In this document: positions 62,704 through 64,000 of the stretch, in pieces
Numbering within the stretch: the first letter of the stretch is position 1
Layout of the letters: every line of letters begins with the position of its first letter
NCBI GenBank assembly: GCA_002389645.1
Contig: DGQE01000015.1
Location: 186,001-250,000 of the forward strand
Direction of reading: 5' to 3'
DNA from: Flavobacteriales bacterium UBA4422
GTDB lineage: Bacteria; Bacteroidota; Bacteroidia; Flavobacteriales_G; Salibacteraceae
Length of the DNA: 64,000 nucleotides
Position numbers and translations under genes: made by a program
Notes under the pieces: model-generated
Told to the model about the DNA's origin: nothing
Databases searched by the model: none
The model's input: only the letters and a program-made list of their open reading frames with translations

Positions 62704-62876
62704 AAAAGCTTCTAGATAAGGCTTGACATTTTTATTGAATGTATCGTATTAGCTCTACGATATGACTATCCTATGAGTAGAGTAATTGATTTCATGATTC
62801 TTAATTATTTGGACTTTTCATGAAGGGCAACCACTCTACAAGAAATTCAAAAGAGCAGCAATTCAGACTTAAGACA

Positions 62877-63980
62877 CTAGGTCAAGGCATACATTTTCCC
62901 GGGCAAAGATTTTATAACCCCCTTGAATTCCAGCTCTAAAAGTAAAGTAGACGTCTTACTTACCGTCCAGTCACACTTTAAGCTCAAACTATCTAATGAT
63001 TGTTTTTGATTGTCTTTAAATATCTCTAAAACTTTCTTCTCTTCCGGGTCTAAATCCACAAACAACTTCTTTTGGGACGTTTTCGATGTTTGCTCTTTTT
63101 GCCAACCCATTAAATAGATTAAGTCTTCGCAACTTTCGATTAATGCCGCTTGATTGGTCTTAATTAAGTAATTACATCCCGCAGAAAACGGTGCGTCTAT
63201 TGGCCCAGGAAAAGCTGCCACATCTCTATTATAACCTGCTGCTAACCTCGCTGTTATCATCGATCCACCTTTAACTCCTGACTCTATAACAATGGTAACA
63301 TCAGACATTCCAGCAACAACTCTATTCCGTTGTGGGAAGTTCACTCTTTCGGGCCTTGTTCCACTTTCAAACTCAGAAAGCAAGCCTCCGTTCCTAAGCA
63401 TTTTTTCAGCCAACGAGCGGTTAGCTTCAGGGTAGATCATATCCAAAGAATTGCCTAAAACTCCTACCGTCTGTAATCCGCACTGAACTGCTGAACGATG
63501 CGCAATTGTATCAACACCATAGGCCAAACCACTTACAATTAACGGGTCATATGGTTGAAGTGCTTCAACTAGCCGCTCAGTCAACTTCGAGCCATAGTCA
63601 GTGAAGTCTCTCGTTCCAACAATGCTCACAGCATGAGGTTTGTTCAGGTGCAGATCACCTTTGGCCTAAAGCAATAATGGGCCATCATCACAATATTTTA
63701 AGCGATTAGGGTACTCATTGTCAAGATAAAAAATGGTCTTAACCTTCTTTTTCTCAATAAATTTCAATTCTTCTTCCGCTTGACGCAGAGCCTCATTACG
63801 CTCAAGTTTTTTGATAAAGGCTTGGCTAACCCCTGGAATTAATGCCAATTCTTTCTCTGTTGATTCAAATAGCTCTTTGACTCCGCCTGCATATGATACT
63901 AGCTTCTTTGCTTTATGCGGACCGACACCATTGAGCTTTTTTAGCGCAATTTGATATTGAAGATTCTCATCCATGGCCAT
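62877..63980 (-). pseudogene. dprA: dprA interrupted by an in-frame amber stop
   Basis: Both halves of DprA are intact in one reading frame: an N-terminal SAM/HhH-like domain (KKLNGVGPHKAKKLVSYAGG) and the Rossmann-like DNA-binding domain (VGTRDFTDYGSKLTERL, VSGLAYGVDTIAHRSAV, FPQRNRVVAGMSD, KGGSMITARLAAGYNRD) with a C-terminal winged helix. They are separated only by a TAG at 63666-63668, in CDDGPLLL-stop-AKGDLHLN, where relatives usually have an aromatic residue such as Tyr. Together they cover 368 codons, the normal DprA length. A GTG at 63629 might restart translation and yield the 250-residue second half alone. DprA loads RecA on incoming DNA in natural transformation. It may be a real nonsense mutation or a sequencing error. 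The gene starts 20 bases from the window edge. The 173-base gap between hemB and this gene holds nothing I recognise. Confidence 0.85.
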
Positions 63981-64000
63981 AAAACGAAAGTAATGCAGAC

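Noticed and set aside
1..64000. CRISPR arrays, tRNA or rRNA genes, insertion sequences, integrases, prophage
   Set aside because: No direct-repeat array, tRNA-like cloverleaf, terminal inverted repeat or mobile-element protein was seen on reading both strands; a tRNA or repeat search program would be needed to exclude small ones.

Overview
The window is a piece of a Bacteroidota chromosome, most likely from a marine Flavobacteriia-type bacterium. The evidence is a SusC/SusD pair, two proteins with type IX secretion (T9SS) C-terminal sorting domains, many short lipoprotein signal peptides, promoters with the Bacteroidota -7 element TAnnTTTG, almost no Shine-Dalgarno sites, and a DnaG primase lacking zinc ligands as in Flavobacteriia. 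I found no tRNA, rRNA, CRISPR array, transposase, integrase or phage gene; the region looks like stable chromosome.

Layout. (a) 1-2.4 kb: an SbtA-type bicarbonate transporter, overlapped by a small unknown protein, divergent from a LysR regulator. (b) 2.4-10.2 kb, minus strand: four beta-1,3-glucan genes (a GH149-like phosphorylase, GH30, GH16, a sugar-porter MFS). (c) 10.2-18.3 kb: a decayed gene, a YwqK-like lipoprotein, dnaG, mscS, an ALDH7-type dehydrogenase and small cell-envelope lipoproteins, including a 56-residue one. (d) 18.4-25.7 kb: gap and a BadF-type kinase, a Nudix-type regulator, and a complete Entner-Doudoroff operon zwf-pgl-edd-eda. (e) 25.8-30 kb: a DedA-like protein, mfd and a Kunitz-domain lipoprotein. 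(f) 30-44 kb: the second half of the laminarin system: GH3, an SGLT-type symporter, a second Nudix-type regulator, SusC, SusD, a PKD/binding lipoprotein, GH16 and a secreted non-catalytic binding protein. (g) 44.1-47.9 kb: a type III polyketide synthase, methyltransferase, FAD oxidoreductase and UbiA prenyltransferase operon. (h) 47.9-52.3 kb: fructose-bisphosphatase, and the tyrosine/homogentisate enzymes HmgA and HppD. (i) 52.3-64 kb: a T9SS surface protein, pfkA, a ClC channel, aspS, two small unknown proteins, lgt, hemB and dprA, the last interrupted by an in-frame stop.

How it works together. Surface GH16 and GH30 enzymes cut and debranch laminarin. SusC/D and the binding proteins capture the pieces. 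GH3 plus the sodium symporter deliver glucose, while the MFS porter and the cytoplasmic phosphorylase would salvage oligosaccharides as glucose 1-phosphate. Hexose phosphate then enters either the Entner-Doudoroff operon or glycolysis.

The most interesting regulatory signal is a pair of palindromic operators with the same GTA-N5-TAC core. AGTGTA-N5-TACACT precedes gap and zwf. TGGTA-N5-TACCA and near matches precede the MFS operon, susC and the secreted binding protein. In four of these five promoters the operator centre lies 17-18 bp upstream of a -7 box. Each operator type lies next to one of the two Nudix-type regulators. This suggests two paralogous regulators that together control glucan uptake and central sugar catabolism.
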